The position numbers and the translations under genes are program-made. This document shows positions 8,609 to 17,316 of a stretch of DNA of 64,000 nucleotides, one piece after another. Below the pieces are notes generated by a model. That model was not told the origin of the DNA. It saw only the letters and a program-made list of their open reading frames with translations, and did no database searches. Location: assembly GCA_944322565.1 (NCBI GenBank), contig CALUPG010000013.1, forward strand, positions 1-64,000, written 5' to 3'. This DNA is from an uncultured Bacteroidales bacterium. GTDB taxonomy: Bacteria > Bacteroidota > Bacteroidia > Bacteroidales > UBA932. The stretch's first letter is position 1. Every line of letters begins with the position of its first letter.

Positions 8609-9943
8609 ATGTTATACAGAAAAATAGAGGGACTGATCAGGGAGCACTTACAGTCTGACTCAGAAAGAATACTTGTAATTGACGGTGCCAGACAAACCGG
8701 AAAATCCTATATCATCAGACATGTCGGCCGCCAAATGTTCCGGAACTATATTGAAATCAATATGGAAGAGGACAAGGCAAGTGACAGGATCTTTGCAGAA
8801 GCAAAGACAGTGAATGACTTTTATCTTGCGCTGAGCACTGTTGCCGGTAACCAAATGGGTGACAAGGAATCAACATTGGTGTTCATTGATGAGATCCAGG
8901 CATACGAACACCTGATTACAATGCTCAAATTCCTGAAACAGGATGACAGGTTCAATTATATAGCGAGCGGTTCCTCCCTTGGCATTGCCCTGAGAAGGAC
9001 ATCGTCAATACCGACAGGAAGCATCCGCATCGAGCACATGTACCCGATGGACTTTGAAGAATTTCTCATAGCCAACGGAGTCGGGAAAATTGCAATTGAT
9101 GAAATGCATGAAAATTTCAGCAAAGGGCGGGCAATGTCTGACTCAATGCATACAAAAATGATGGATTTCTTCAGAAAATACCTTCTGACAGGTGGACTGC
9201 CGGCTGCAGTAGACAGTTACATAAAAACAAAGAACATAATGGATGTCAGAAACATACAGAGAGAAATCCATGATCTGTACGGATTTGACGCTTCAAAATA
9301 TGAACAGGAAAACAACAAGAAACTTAAAATCCGCAAGATATATGAAATGATTCCGTCAAGTCTTGAAAACAAGAAAAAAAGAATTGTCATAAAAGAAATC
9401 GAAGACAAAAAATGGAAACGATATGACGACTATCAGAATGAATTTGAATATCTTATAGCTTCGGGCATAGCACTAGAAGTTTCAGCCATAAGCACTCCGA
9501 CATATCCACTGATTGAAAACAGCGGCAAAAATCTGCTCAAATTATACATAAATGATGTCGGAATCTTATCAGGAATTTATTACAGGAACAATATTCAGGC
9601 TATAATGAACGACATGACAAGCATAAATCTCGGCTCAATCTATGAAACCGCAGCAGCACAGGAGCTTAAGGCACACGGATTCAGATTGTACTATTACGAC
9701 AACAAAAAAAACGGAGAAGTGGATTACCTGATAGACGACCCCGACAACCTCTCCGTAATGCCGATAGAAATAAAATCAGGAAAGGACTATACAATACACA
9801 GTGCATTGGACAAGTTCCTGTCAAATCCTGACTATAATGTAAAAAAAGCGTATGTACTTTCTAACGAACAGCGTGTATTTACATCTGGAGGAATAACTTA
9901 TATGCCGATTTATTATATCATGTTTTTCAAAAATTCCATATAA
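8609..9943 (+). CDS. DUF4143-type AAA+ ATPase
   Basis: A 444-residue ATPase of the large AAA/DUF4143 family common in Bacteroidota. It shows Walker A GARQTGKS near residue 26, Walker B LVFIDEIQ near residue 92, and sensor region YIASGSS. The C-terminal part has the PD-(D/E)XK-like motif GEVDYLI with IEIKSGKDYT, typical of DUF4143. The role of the family is not well defined. I chose the ATG at 8609 because the frame upstream is translated 33-bp repeat (RKTHLF units) and a promoter lies at 8549-8578. The stop overlaps the next start by one base (TAATG). Confidence 0.88.
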   Translation: MLYRKIEGLIREHLQSDSERILVIDGARQTGKSYIIRHVGRQMFRNYIEINMEEDKASDRIFAEAKTVNDFYLALSTVAGNQMGDKESTLVFIDEIQAYEHLITMLKFLKQDDRFNYIASGSSLGIALRRTSSIPTGSIRIEHMYPMDFEEFLIANGVGKIAIDEMHENFSKGRAMSDSMHTKMMDFFRKYLLTGGLPAAVDSYIKTKNIMDVRNIQREIHDLYGFDASKYEQENNKKLKIRKIYEMIPSSLENKKKRIVIKEIEDKKWKRYDDYQNEFEYLIASGIALEVSAISTPTYPLIENSGKNLLKLYINDVGILSGIYYRNNIQAIMNDMTSINLGSIYETAAAQELKAHGFRLYYYDNKKNGEVDYLIDDPDNLSVMPIEIKSGKDYTIHSALDKFLSNPDYNVKKAYVLSNEQRVFTSGGITYMPIYYIMFFKNSI

Positions 9944-10461
9944 TGAAAATAATCGTATTTTTGATGGCGGCGATGATGGCATGCGGGACTGCCTGCGCAC
10001 AGGAAAAGGAAACATATATGCTGAGGCCGCATGATGAACTGCCTGCAGCTGACACAAGCGGATTCACGAAGATTTTCCTTGCCGGGACCATCGACATGGG
10101 CAACAGCCGGGACTGGCAGGCTGAACTTCTGGAACATTTTTCCGACAAGGACGGGAAATACCTGCTTTTCAATCCGCGCCAAGACAGCTGGGACGGGAGC
10201 AAGCCGGGAGAAATGGACTATCAGGTCAACTGGGAACTCGAACATCTCGAACAGGCCGACATCATAATAATGTACATCATCGGCACCAGCAAATCCCCGA
10301 TAACCCTGCTTGAAATGGGACTGCATGCCCGCTCAGGCAAGCTGATTGTGGCTTGCGAACCGGATTTCTACCGCTACGACAATGTGCGCATAACCTGTGC
10401 ATACTACGGCATCCCCCTCTATTCCAGCCTTGAAGAACTCCTGAAAGCATCCGGACTGTAA
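9943..10461 (+). CDS. Exported nucleoside 2-deoxyribosyltransferase-like protein
   Basis: A 172-residue protein with an apparent signal peptide (MKIIVFLMAAMMACGTACAQ) followed by a nucleoside 2-deoxyribosyltransferase-like fold. Family features visible are KIFLAGTIDMG near residue 43, FNPRQDSWDG near 71, NWELEHLEQADIIIMYI near 91-107, and SPITLLEMGLHA near 113, which holds the probable catalytic Glu. Known members move deoxyribose between bases or act on nucleotides in the cytoplasm, so a signal peptide is unusual. Translation is coupled to the ATPase gene by a one-base overlap. The exported location and the link to the ATPase are inferred from sequence only. Confidence 0.75.
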   Translation: MKIIVFLMAAMMACGTACAQEKETYMLRPHDELPAADTSGFTKIFLAGTIDMGNSRDWQAELLEHFSDKDGKYLLFNPRQDSWDGSKPGEMDYQVNWELEHLEQADIIIMYIIGTSKSPITLLEMGLHARSGKLIVACEPDFYRYDNVRITCAYYGIPLYSSLEELLKASGL

Positions 10462-10612
10462 AGAAAAGCCCCTTTCAGGATGTCTGAGTCGTGTCCGGTA
10501 ATATCATTTTCCGAATCATGATTCAAATAATAAAACGCATTTTTTACCCAAAACGGCAGGAGCAATGAACATAAAACCGCATATAATGCTCTGCTGCACA
10601 ATTATATATAAG
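10462..10612. other. Intergenic region between convergent units
   Basis: No gene is supported. It holds a perfect 12-bp palindrome GAATCATGATTC at 10513-10524 and an AT-rich stretch, then the inverted repeat that closes the rnf operon. Confidence 0.5.
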
Positions 10613-10660
10613 ACAGGGAAAGGGACATGGCCTTCGTCACGACCATGTCCCTTTCCCTGT
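10613..10660 (-). terminator. Strong inverted repeat ending the rnf operon
   Basis: Two perfect 18-bp arms, 10613-10630 and 10643-10660, flank a 12-nt loop. On the minus strand the stem begins 21 bp after the rnfA stop and is followed by a T/A-rich run (CTTATATATAAT). On the plus strand no T-run follows, so it is mainly an rnf terminator. Confidence 0.8.
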
Positions 10661-10681
10661 TTCTGAAACAATATGTCTTCT

Positions 10682-11281
10682 CTATACCATTCCGGAGAAT
10701 CCCATGAATGCCATCGCGAGGATACTTGCGGTGACAAGAGCAATAGGAATGCCTCTGAACGGCTTCGGCACTTTGTTGAGTGCTATCTGTTCCCTCAGAC
10801 CGGCAAAGAGAATCATTGCAAGGCCGAAGCCGAGGGATGAAGCGAATGCATACACCACAGATTCTGCGAGGTTGAGCATGTGAGGCTCGCCGCCGAATGT
10901 GAATTCCTTGGTGACGACGATGAGTGCGATACCGAGCACGGCACAGTTGGTGGTAATCAGCGGGAGGAAGATGCCGAGAGCCTGATAGAGGGACGGGCTG
11001 ATCTTCTTCAGAATGATTTCTACCATCTGCACGAGGGCAGCAATCACAAGGATGAACGTGATGGTCTGCATGAACTCGATGTGGAGCGGCACAAGCACAT
11101 AATACTGCAGGAGATAAGTCACCAGTGTCGAAAGAGTGATGACGAAGCACACTGCACCGGACATTCCGACGGCAGTGCTCAGCTTGTTGGAGACTCCGAG
11201 GAACGGACAGCAGCCGAGGAACTGCGCGAGCAGAATATTGTTGACGAATATCGCCGATATTATTATTATCAAATATTCCAT
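10682..11281 (-). CDS. rnfA: Rnf electron transport complex subunit A
   Basis: RnfA is a six-helix membrane subunit of the ion-pumping ferredoxin:NAD+ oxidoreductase. The 199-residue protein is full length and begins MEYLIIIISAIFVNNILLAQ, with the family motif FLGCCPFLGVSNK near residue 18; its cysteine binds the membrane [2Fe-2S] cluster shared with RnfE. A second motif, TTNCAVLG, lies near residue 109. It is the last gene of the rnf cluster, starting 6 bp after rnfE, and is followed by a strong terminator. Confidence 0.96.
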   Translation of the reverse strand: MEYLIIIISAIFVNNILLAQFLGCCPFLGVSNKLSTAVGMSGAVCFVITLSTLVTYLLQYYVLVPLHIEFMQTITFILVIAALVQMVEIILKKISPSLYQALGIFLPLITTNCAVLGIALIVVTKEFTFGGEPHMLNLAESVVYAFASSLGFGLAMILFAGLREQIALNKVPKPFRGIPIALVTASILAMAFMGFSGMV

Positions 11282-11287
11282 GGTCTC

Positions 11288-11872
11288 TTATTCAATTTTG
11301 GTGATTTTCCTGAATATCACTATCAGATATGCCAGAGCAAGGAATGCTCCCGGAGCGAGCACGAATGCAATAATGCCGTCGCCTTCGATGAATTTGAAGC
11401 CGAAGGCAGAGCCGCTGCCCAGAATCTCGCGGACAAGGCCGAGGATTGTGAGCGACATGGTGAAGCCCAGCCCGATGCCTATGCCGTCACAGGCAGAATC
11501 GATGACAGAGTTCTTGTTGGCGAATGCCTCGGCGCGGCCGAGCACGATACAGTTCACCACAATAAGAGGGATGAACAGTCCGAGAGTCTCATACATGGCC
11601 GGAGTATAGGCCTGCATTATGAACTGCAGGATGGTCACGAAGGCCGCGATGATTACGATATATGACGGGATGCGCACCTTGTCCGGGATATACGGGGCCG
11701 TGGCGGAAATCACCATATTGGAAAGCACGAGCACGAACATCGTGGCGAGGCCCATGCCCATTCCGTTCATTGCTGAAGTCGTGGTGGCCAATGTAGGACA
11801 CATTCCGAGCAGCAGGACAAATGTAGGGTTTTCCTTTACAAGTCCTTTGGTAATAAGTTTGAATTTTCCCAT
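11288..11872 (-). CDS. rnfE: Rnf electron transport complex subunit E
   Basis: RnfE is the membrane partner of RnfA, with inverted topology. The 194-residue protein starts MGKFKLITKGLVKENP and carries LGMCPTLATT near residue 22 and IVVNCIVLGRAEAFA near residue 103, the pair of conserved cysteines found in RnfE/NqrD. Six hydrophobic segments are evident. It lies 14 bp after rnfG and 6 bp before rnfA in the same operon. Confidence 0.96.
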   Translation of the reverse strand: MGKFKLITKGLVKENPTFVLLLGMCPTLATTTSAMNGMGMGLATMFVLVLSNMVISATAPYIPDKVRIPSYIVIIAAFVTILQFIMQAYTPAMYETLGLFIPLIVVNCIVLGRAEAFANKNSVIDSACDGIGIGLGFTMSLTILGLVREILGSGSAFGFKFIEGDGIIAFVLAPGAFLALAYLIVIFRKITKIE

Positions 11873-11886
11873 TGTGTTGTCCTCCG

Positions 11887-12576
11887 TTATTTGTTTTCTT
11901 CAGCGGTCTGTGCAGCAGCAGTATCCCCTGCAGTCTGTGCAGCGGCAGTATCTGCGGCTGACTGTGCGGCCGGATCCTCCGTAGGGACTGAAGCCCCGGT
12001 GGACATGTCCGGAACACCGCCTGAGACTATTGCCTGATATATAGCAAGGGCATTGTTCACGGCAGCGACATATGCCCGGGATGTGATTGTCGAAGCCGTG
12101 ATGGCATCGATGTCTCCCCCGTCCTTCTTCACGGCAAGCTTTGTCGCAGCTGGATTGAGATTCTTGAACTGGTCAGCGAAAGCCGGTTCGGTACATTTTG
12201 CGCCGAGGCCCGGGGTCTCGCTCTGTGAAAGCACTGAAGTATTATAGACGATGCCGTCTGCGGTAATTCCCACCATCAGGGATACCGGGCCGCTGAAGCC
12301 CGAGGCAGATGCCGTGACAGCATATCCGATGACTTCACCGGCATTTGAAGCGACATAATAGCTGATTGTCCCGCCGTCCGTCTCAATGGTTTTCTGTTCA
12401 GGAACACCGTCAAATTCAGGAAGCACCTGCCTGATGGCGTTGTTGGTCTTTGCCTCAGCCGCAGCTTCTATAGGGTCCTTTGTCAGGACATATACGCCGG
12501 CAAGCAGGCCGGAGCCCACAAGGCAGATGACCCCGAGGCTCAAAACCATATTTTTCAATGATGACTGTATTGCCAT
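11887..12576 (-). CDS. rnfG: Rnf electron transport complex subunit G
   Basis: RnfG is a periplasm-facing subunit that carries covalent FMN. The 229-residue protein has one N-terminal membrane helix (residues 10-30), then the FMN-binding domain. The flavinylation site is in DAITASTITSRA near residue 160, where the Thr within STIT is the expected FMN acceptor; SETPGLGAKC precedes it near residue 118. The C-terminus is an unusual Ala/Gln/Thr-rich tail with a repeated AADTAAAQTA/GDTAAAQTA unit from about residue 200. It sits between rnfD and rnfE. Confidence 0.95.
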   Translation of the reverse strand: MAIQSSLKNMVLSLGVICLVGSGLLAGVYVLTKDPIEAAAEAKTNNAIRQVLPEFDGVPEQKTIETDGGTISYYVASNAGEVIGYAVTASASGFSGPVSLMVGITADGIVYNTSVLSQSETPGLGAKCTEPAFADQFKNLNPAATKLAVKKDGGDIDAITASTITSRAYVAAVNNALAIYQAIVSGGVPDMSTGASVPTEDPAAQSAADTAAAQTAGDTAAAQTAEENK

Positions 12577-12579
12577 AAT

Positions 12580-13581
12580 CTATGCCCTCCCGTATTTTTT
12601 CTGTTTGAAAGCCTTGTTGATAAGAGGCACCACAGAGTTCATGATGAGGATGGCGAATGACACACCCTCAGGATATGAGCCGAAGTACCTTATCAGCATT
12701 GTGAGAAGTCCTATTCCGACACCGAATACAATCCCGCCTTTGGTGCTCATAGGAGATGTCACATAGTCGGTCGCCATGAATACGGAACCCAGGAGAAGAC
12801 CTCCGGTGAGGAGATTGAATAGAGGGTCGGTGTAAATCATAACATCTTTCATCCAAAGCAAGTCCACTAACCAGAATATGCCTGAGAACACGATGACGGT
12901 TGCCCAGATGGAAAGCGTTATGTGCGGTCTGATGACCTTGCGTGCAAGCAGATAGATGAAGCCTATGAGGATTGCTATCGCGGAAATCTCTCCTGCAGAG
13001 CCTCCGATATTGATGAAAAGGGTCTGGAGATAAGAGAAATCATTGGCAGCGAATATCTGGCTGAGGCTGTCGCCTTTGGCAAGCCCTTCCTTCACAGTCC
13101 CGAGAAGGGTCGCGCCGGAAGTCGCGTCGACATTGATGAATCCGGCAGGGCGGGCCCAGTTGGTCATGGCCACCGGGAATGACACGAGCAGGAAGACACG
13201 GGCAGCGATGGCAGGGTTGAAGAGGTTCTGCCCAAGGCCTCCGAAAGTCATCTTCACGACACCTATCGCAAAGATTGCCCCAATCATGGCCACCCACCAC
13301 GGGCAGGCAGGCGGAAGGTTCAGGGCAAGCAGCACGCCTGTCACGGCAGCGGACCAGTCACTGATGGTGCACTGGCTCTTCATCAGGAATCTCGTGATGA
13401 GATATTCCACAAGGATACAAGTAATGACGCTGACTGCGAGCAGCATGACGGATGACCATCCGTAATAGAGGATGGACACGACCACCGACGGCAGGAGCGC
13501 AATCACCACATCACGCATTATTCTCGCAGTGGAGACATCCGCGTGTATATGCGGTGAGGGTGAAACCAATACTTTATTCAT
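12580..13581 (-). CDS. rnfD: Rnf electron transport complex subunit D
   Basis: RnfD is the largest membrane subunit and carries covalent FMN near the periplasmic side. The 333-residue protein begins MNKVLVSPSPHIHADVSTAR, the usual start of the family. The FMN attachment motif DATSGAT lies near residue 170, with the Thr of SGAT as the linkage site. Eight to ten hydrophobic helices are present. The ATG at 13581 is preferred over a TTG at 13593. Its stop lies 3 bp before the rnfG start. Confidence 0.95.
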   Translation of the reverse strand: MNKVLVSPSPHIHADVSTARIMRDVVIALLPSVVVSILYYGWSSVMLLAVSVITCILVEYLITRFLMKSQCTISDWSAAVTGVLLALNLPPACPWWVAMIGAIFAIGVVKMTFGGLGQNLFNPAIAARVFLLVSFPVAMTNWARPAGFINVDATSGATLLGTVKEGLAKGDSLSQIFAANDFSYLQTLFINIGGSAGEISAIAILIGFIYLLARKVIRPHITLSIWATVIVFSGIFWLVDLLWMKDVMIYTDPLFNLLTGGLLLGSVFMATDYVTSPMSTKGGIVFGVGIGLLTMLIRYFGSYPEGVSFAILIMNSVVPLINKAFKQKKYGRA

Positions 13582-13613
13582 TTTCTGTCTCAATTTTATT
13601 CAATGGATACTCC

Positions 13614-14981
13614 TTATTTTTTCGGTGCTGTCCTTGCCCTCATGGCTCTGATGACCTCACCCTTGGCTACCCTGATGACATCCAGAAGAGGTATGTTTGC
13701 AGGGCAGGAATACAGGCAGCAGCCGCACTCTATGCAGTCCTGGATGGCATTCTGCTCCAGGTCATCCATCATGTTGTTGCGGGCGAGCTTGTTGAGCAGA
13801 TAAGGCTCAAGCCCCATAGGGCAGGCTTCAACGCACTTGCCGCAGCGGATACAGTTGCTCTCTGGCTTTCTTGCCGTCTGCTCTTCCGTAAGATAGAGCA
13901 GAGACGAAGAACCTTTCAGGGTGGTTGCCTCCATGTTGGATATGGCCTTTCCCATCATAGGGCCTCCGCTGACGACCTTCACGGCCTCCTCCGGGATGCC
14001 TCCGTCGTATTCGGCGATGAAAGAAAGAGGGACACCGATCCTGAACAGATAGTTCTTCTGCCTGCCTGCAGGAAGACAAGTGCCGGTTACAGTCAGCACA
14101 TTGGTAATCAAAGGCATGTTCTTCTGCACGGCATCATACACGGCAAGGGATGTACCTACATTCTGCACGACGGCCCCGACGTCAATAGGAAGTCCCATTG
14201 ACTTCACCTGGCGGTGCATTACGGCATCTATCAGCTGTTTTTCACCTCCCTGAGGATATTTTTTCTTCAGGACCATGACCTCGATTCCGTCATAGCCTTT
14301 TGCTGAAGACTGTAGAGAGGCAACAGCCGCAGACATTTTGGAGACGGCCTCAGGCTTGTTCTCCTCAATTCCTATCACTGCACGGCTGACGCCAAGCACT
14401 TTCTTCATGATGGCTGCGCCTATAACTATCTTTTCGCTCTGCTCGAGCATGATGCGGTAGTCGGAAGTCAGATATGGCTCGCATTCCGCTCCGTTGAGAA
14501 TCAGGCATTCCGCCTTCTTTTCAGGCGGAGGGCAGAGTTTCACATGAGTAGGGAAAGTCGCACCGCCGAGGCCGACCACACCGTTATTCTTGATTCTGTC
14601 CACAATGAACTGCCTGTCTTCCGGGATTTCCTTTACAAGGGTGGCAGAAGTATCAATTCCGTCCATCCATTCGTCAGGCTCAACGGCAATCTCGACATGG
14701 ACCGCATAATTTCCGGCAAGGTCCTTATACGGGCCTACAGACTTCACTGTACCGGTAACAGATGAATGGACATATGCGGAGATGAATCCTCCCGGCTCTC
14801 CGATTATCTGTCCCGTCTTTACCCTGTCGCCGGGGGCAACAGTCGGCTTGGCCGGGGCACCGAGATGCTGGTTCATGGAGATGAACACAGTCTTCGGAAG
14901 AGGCAATGTCTCGATTTTGCTTCCGGCGGCTATCTTGCTGTCATTCGGATGTACGCCGCCTATTGAAAATGTCTTCTTCAT
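13614..14981 (-). CDS. rnfC: Rnf electron transport complex subunit C
   Basis: RnfC is the soluble NADH-binding subunit of the complex. The 455-residue protein has the conserved start KTFSIGGVHPNDSK, a GGATFPTHVK motif near residue 131, FMN/NADH-binding regions, and two 4Fe-4S motifs near the C-terminus: CIRCGKCVEACPMGL near residue 373 and CIECGCCLYSCPANIP near 412. The ATG overlaps the rnfB stop (ATGA at 14978-14981), so translation is coupled. It lacks the long C-terminal repeat extension seen in some proteobacterial RnfC proteins. Confidence 0.96.
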   Translation of the reverse strand: MKKTFSIGGVHPNDSKIAAGSKIETLPLPKTVFISMNQHLGAPAKPTVAPGDRVKTGQIIGEPGGFISAYVHSSVTGTVKSVGPYKDLAGNYAVHVEIAVEPDEWMDGIDTSATLVKEIPEDRQFIVDRIKNNGVVGLGGATFPTHVKLCPPPEKKAECLILNGAECEPYLTSDYRIMLEQSEKIVIGAAIMKKVLGVSRAVIGIEENKPEAVSKMSAAVASLQSSAKGYDGIEVMVLKKKYPQGGEKQLIDAVMHRQVKSMGLPIDVGAVVQNVGTSLAVYDAVQKNMPLITNVLTVTGTCLPAGRQKNYLFRIGVPLSFIAEYDGGIPEEAVKVVSGGPMMGKAISNMEATTLKGSSSLLYLTEEQTARKPESNCIRCGKCVEACPMGLEPYLLNKLARNNMMDDLEQNAIQDCIECGCCLYSCPANIPLLDVIRVAKGEVIRAMRARTAPKK

Positions 14982-15961
14982 ATCTGGTGCTCCTTATTTT
15001 TTTCATTGTTCTCCGCAGCCGGTTTTTCTGCCACCTGCTTTTCCTCAGCTGGAGTTTCTGTCACAGGAACAGACTTTGCTGCTGCAGGAGTTTCTGCCGC
15101 AGCAGGCTTTGGCGCCGGTTTCGGTGCCGGTTTCTGGGCCGGAGCAGGGAAATTCACGTCATGGATGGCACCCGTAGGACATACTACCACGCATTTCCTG
15201 CAGAGACGGCATTTGTTGAAATCGATGTATGCCACATTGTTCTCGACTGTTATGGCTCCGAACGGACACTCCTTCTCACATTTGCCGCATCCGATGCAGG
15301 CTGCCTTGCAGGCCTTGCGCGCAACTGCACCCTTGTCCTTGTTCACGCAGCTGACAAATACCCTGCGGCCCTTAGGACCCTTGTTGCGCAGCTCGATGAT
15401 ATTCTTCGGGCAAGCCCTGACACAGGCGCCGCAGCCGGTGCATTTCTCCTCGTCCACGACAGGAAGCCCCGTGACAGGATCCATGGAGAGAGCTCCGAAC
15501 TGGCAGGCCGCAACACAATCCCCGCATCCGAGACAGCCGAACGGACATCCGGTGTCACCGCTGTAGAGGGCAGCCTTGACCTTGCAGGACTGGTATCCGC
15601 CGTACTCATTGGTCTTCGGCCTGTTTTCACAAGTTCCGTTGCAGCGGACCACAGCGACCATGGGAGCCTTTTCCGTGACTTCCATACCGAGGACGGCAGC
15701 AACTTTCTTCATAACTTCATTGCCTCCGACAGGACAGAAATTGTTGTCCAGATTCGGGGCTTCGACGCATGACTGGGCAAATGCGCGGCACCCGGCAAAT
15801 CCGCAGCCTCCGCAATTGGCACCTGGCATCACCTTCTCGACCTCGTCTATGCGCGGGTCTTCCTCCACCTTGAATCTCTTTGCGACAAGATAGAGGACCA
15901 CGGCAAGCAGCAGGCCCATGAGGGTGACGGCCACAATAGTCCAGATAATTGTTGTTGTCAT
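14978..15961 (-). CDS. rnfB: Rnf electron transport complex subunit B
   Basis: RnfB accepts electrons from ferredoxin. The 327-residue protein has an N-terminal membrane helix (5-28), an Fes-type cluster motif ANCGGCGFAGCRAFAQSC near residues 48-65, and four ferredoxin-type motifs: CLGCGDCVAAC, CTGCGACVRAC, CIGCGKCEKEC and CRLCRKCVVVC. Multi-cluster RnfB is typical of Bacteroidota and clostridia. The C-terminus is an Ala/Pro/Lys-rich low-complexity tail of about 55 residues of unknown role. It is the first rnf gene, 5 bp after the RseC-family gene. Confidence 0.96.
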   Translation of the reverse strand: MTTTIIWTIVAVTLMGLLLAVVLYLVAKRFKVEEDPRIDEVEKVMPGANCGGCGFAGCRAFAQSCVEAPNLDNNFCPVGGNEVMKKVAAVLGMEVTEKAPMVAVVRCNGTCENRPKTNEYGGYQSCKVKAALYSGDTGCPFGCLGCGDCVAACQFGALSMDPVTGLPVVDEEKCTGCGACVRACPKNIIELRNKGPKGRRVFVSCVNKDKGAVARKACKAACIGCGKCEKECPFGAITVENNVAYIDFNKCRLCRKCVVVCPTGAIHDVNFPAPAQKPAPKPAPKPAAAETPAAAKSVPVTETPAEEKQVAEKPAAENNEKNKEHQI

Positions 15962-15966
15962 TTCTA

Positions 15967-16386
15967 TTATTTATTTTTTATATAGAACACAAAATCCTTT
16001 GACAGTCGCCCGCGCAAAAGGTAGATGACCAGATAATACAGTGCCACCGCACCTATCGCTATCAGTCCGGCATACGCCTCGTGACCGATAACGGGGGACA
16101 AAGATAATATTAAAATCATTAAAATCAGCAAAGGAATCACATAAGATATCCATACGGCCTTCAGCCCCATGGAACGGCGGAGCACGACCAGCACCTCATC
16201 ACCCACATTGCGGAGCGTATACGGGTCTGTGGGGACTCCTATAAGCTTGACCTGCTCCTCGGACACCCCGCACACGCCCTTGGCATGGCAGGCAGAGCAC
16301 GCCGAGGAGGAAATGATTTCCACAGTGGTCATTTCCGGCGTTATCTCAACTATTTTCCCTATATGGGATATCTCATCTTTCGCCAT
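15967..16386 (-). CDS. RseC/SoxR-reducing system family protein
   Basis: A 139-residue membrane protein of the RseC family. The N-terminal domain has a cysteine set, CSACHAKGVC near residues 32-41, which could bind metal or take part in redox. Two membrane helices follow at about residues 77-97 and 104-124. In proteobacteria RseC is linked to SoxR reduction and thiamine synthesis, and it often occurs directly before rnf genes, as here. A role in assembly or regulation of the Rnf complex is plausible but not shown by the sequence. Confidence 0.85.
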   Translation of the reverse strand: MAKDEISHIGKIVEITPEMTTVEIISSSACSACHAKGVCGVSEEQVKLIGVPTDPYTLRNVGDEVLVVLRRSMGLKAVWISYVIPLLILMILILSLSPVIGHEAYAGLIAIGAVALYYLVIYLLRGRLSKDFVFYIKNK

Positions 16387-16395
16387 ATCCGAATA

Positions 16396-17274
16396 TTAAT
16401 TTTTCTTTTTTACCAATGATGAAAAAGGATGCTTCAGCCCCGACCAGCCGTCAAGCCTGCCGCTCGCCGTACCCACGAGGATGGGAGCCTCGAACAGCAC
16501 CGGAATCCTGTTGTCGTCGTCAGAGATCCAGATCGTGAGGTCTTCCTCTCCGGTAAAGACATTTCCTGCCAGCAGTTTTGCAGAAAACCTTATTGTGTTG
16601 ACCGTTCCGAGTCCCTTTATCTTTTTCTGCTCTCTTCCGTGCAAAATGAAATATACATTATATATATCGTCATCTATGGCAAATGTCATCGGGTAGCGGA
16701 CTTCCGGGATGACTTTGTCAAAATCCATGTTCCGCGCAAGAAAAAAGAGAGCAGGAAGATCATATGTGCATTCGTCGAGCGGCAGGTCCAGATATCTCCG
16801 GCCGCTTGAGGATGAATACACGTCAGCGGAAATATAAGGATCTGCTGTTCCGTCCCACACATAATTGTATTCATTCACGGCAACATACTTCCCCTCTCTG
16901 GTATCTCTTGTGAATCTCAGGGGACGCAGGCCGTCTGTAGTGAACCATGACCTGAAATCCTCCCGCACCTTAAAAAAAAGGTCAAAGAGCTTTGTCGTGC
17001 TTCCGAGCACAATGCAGCGGAATGCCTTCTCTCCGCCCAGGGTCAATGTGTCCAATTGCACCGTAGCCCTTCCGACATCAGAATTGATGATGCCCCATTC
17101 ATAATGCATTGTGAACTGGAGCCTCTCCCCGGCACAGAAGGCAAGGTCTTCCTCAAGGACAGAACGGACAGGGATGCATCCGGAGGCAACAGTATCTCTG
17201 CCGACATTCTCCGCATGAAGAGACAGACATGCCATGAATGTCAGAAAAACCGCAACTGAAAGGAAACGCCCCAT
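16396..17274 (-). CDS. DUF3108 domain-containing secreted protein
   Basis: A 292-residue exported protein with signal peptide (MGRFLSVAVFLTFMACLSLHA) and a DUF3108 beta-rich domain over most of the mature part. Visible features are FTMHYEWGIINSDVGRATV near residue 55, RDTREGKYVAVNEY near 123 and VFTGEEDLTIWISDD near 240. Function of the family is unknown; it is often described as a periplasmic or outer-membrane-associated protein. The ATG at 17274 is chosen over a TTG two codons upstream. It ends 9 bp before the RseC-family gene and may be the first gene of the rnf unit. Confidence 0.8.
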   Translation of the reverse strand: MGRFLSVAVFLTFMACLSLHAENVGRDTVASGCIPVRSVLEEDLAFCAGERLQFTMHYEWGIINSDVGRATVQLDTLTLGGEKAFRCIVLGSTTKLFDLFFKVREDFRSWFTTDGLRPLRFTRDTREGKYVAVNEYNYVWDGTADPYISADVYSSSSGRRYLDLPLDECTYDLPALFFLARNMDFDKVIPEVRYPMTFAIDDDIYNVYFILHGREQKKIKGLGTVNTIRFSAKLLAGNVFTGEEDLTIWISDDDNRIPVLFEAPILVGTASGRLDGWSGLKHPFSSLVKKKN

Positions 17275-17316
17275 TGTCAAATCCTGTCTGAATATTAAGA
17301 TATCATCTGAACCGCG

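Noticed and set aside
10880..11665. Plus-strand frame of 261 codons
   Set aside because: It lies antisense to rnfA, rnfE and shows no domain; the Rnf proteins on the other strand are unambiguous.
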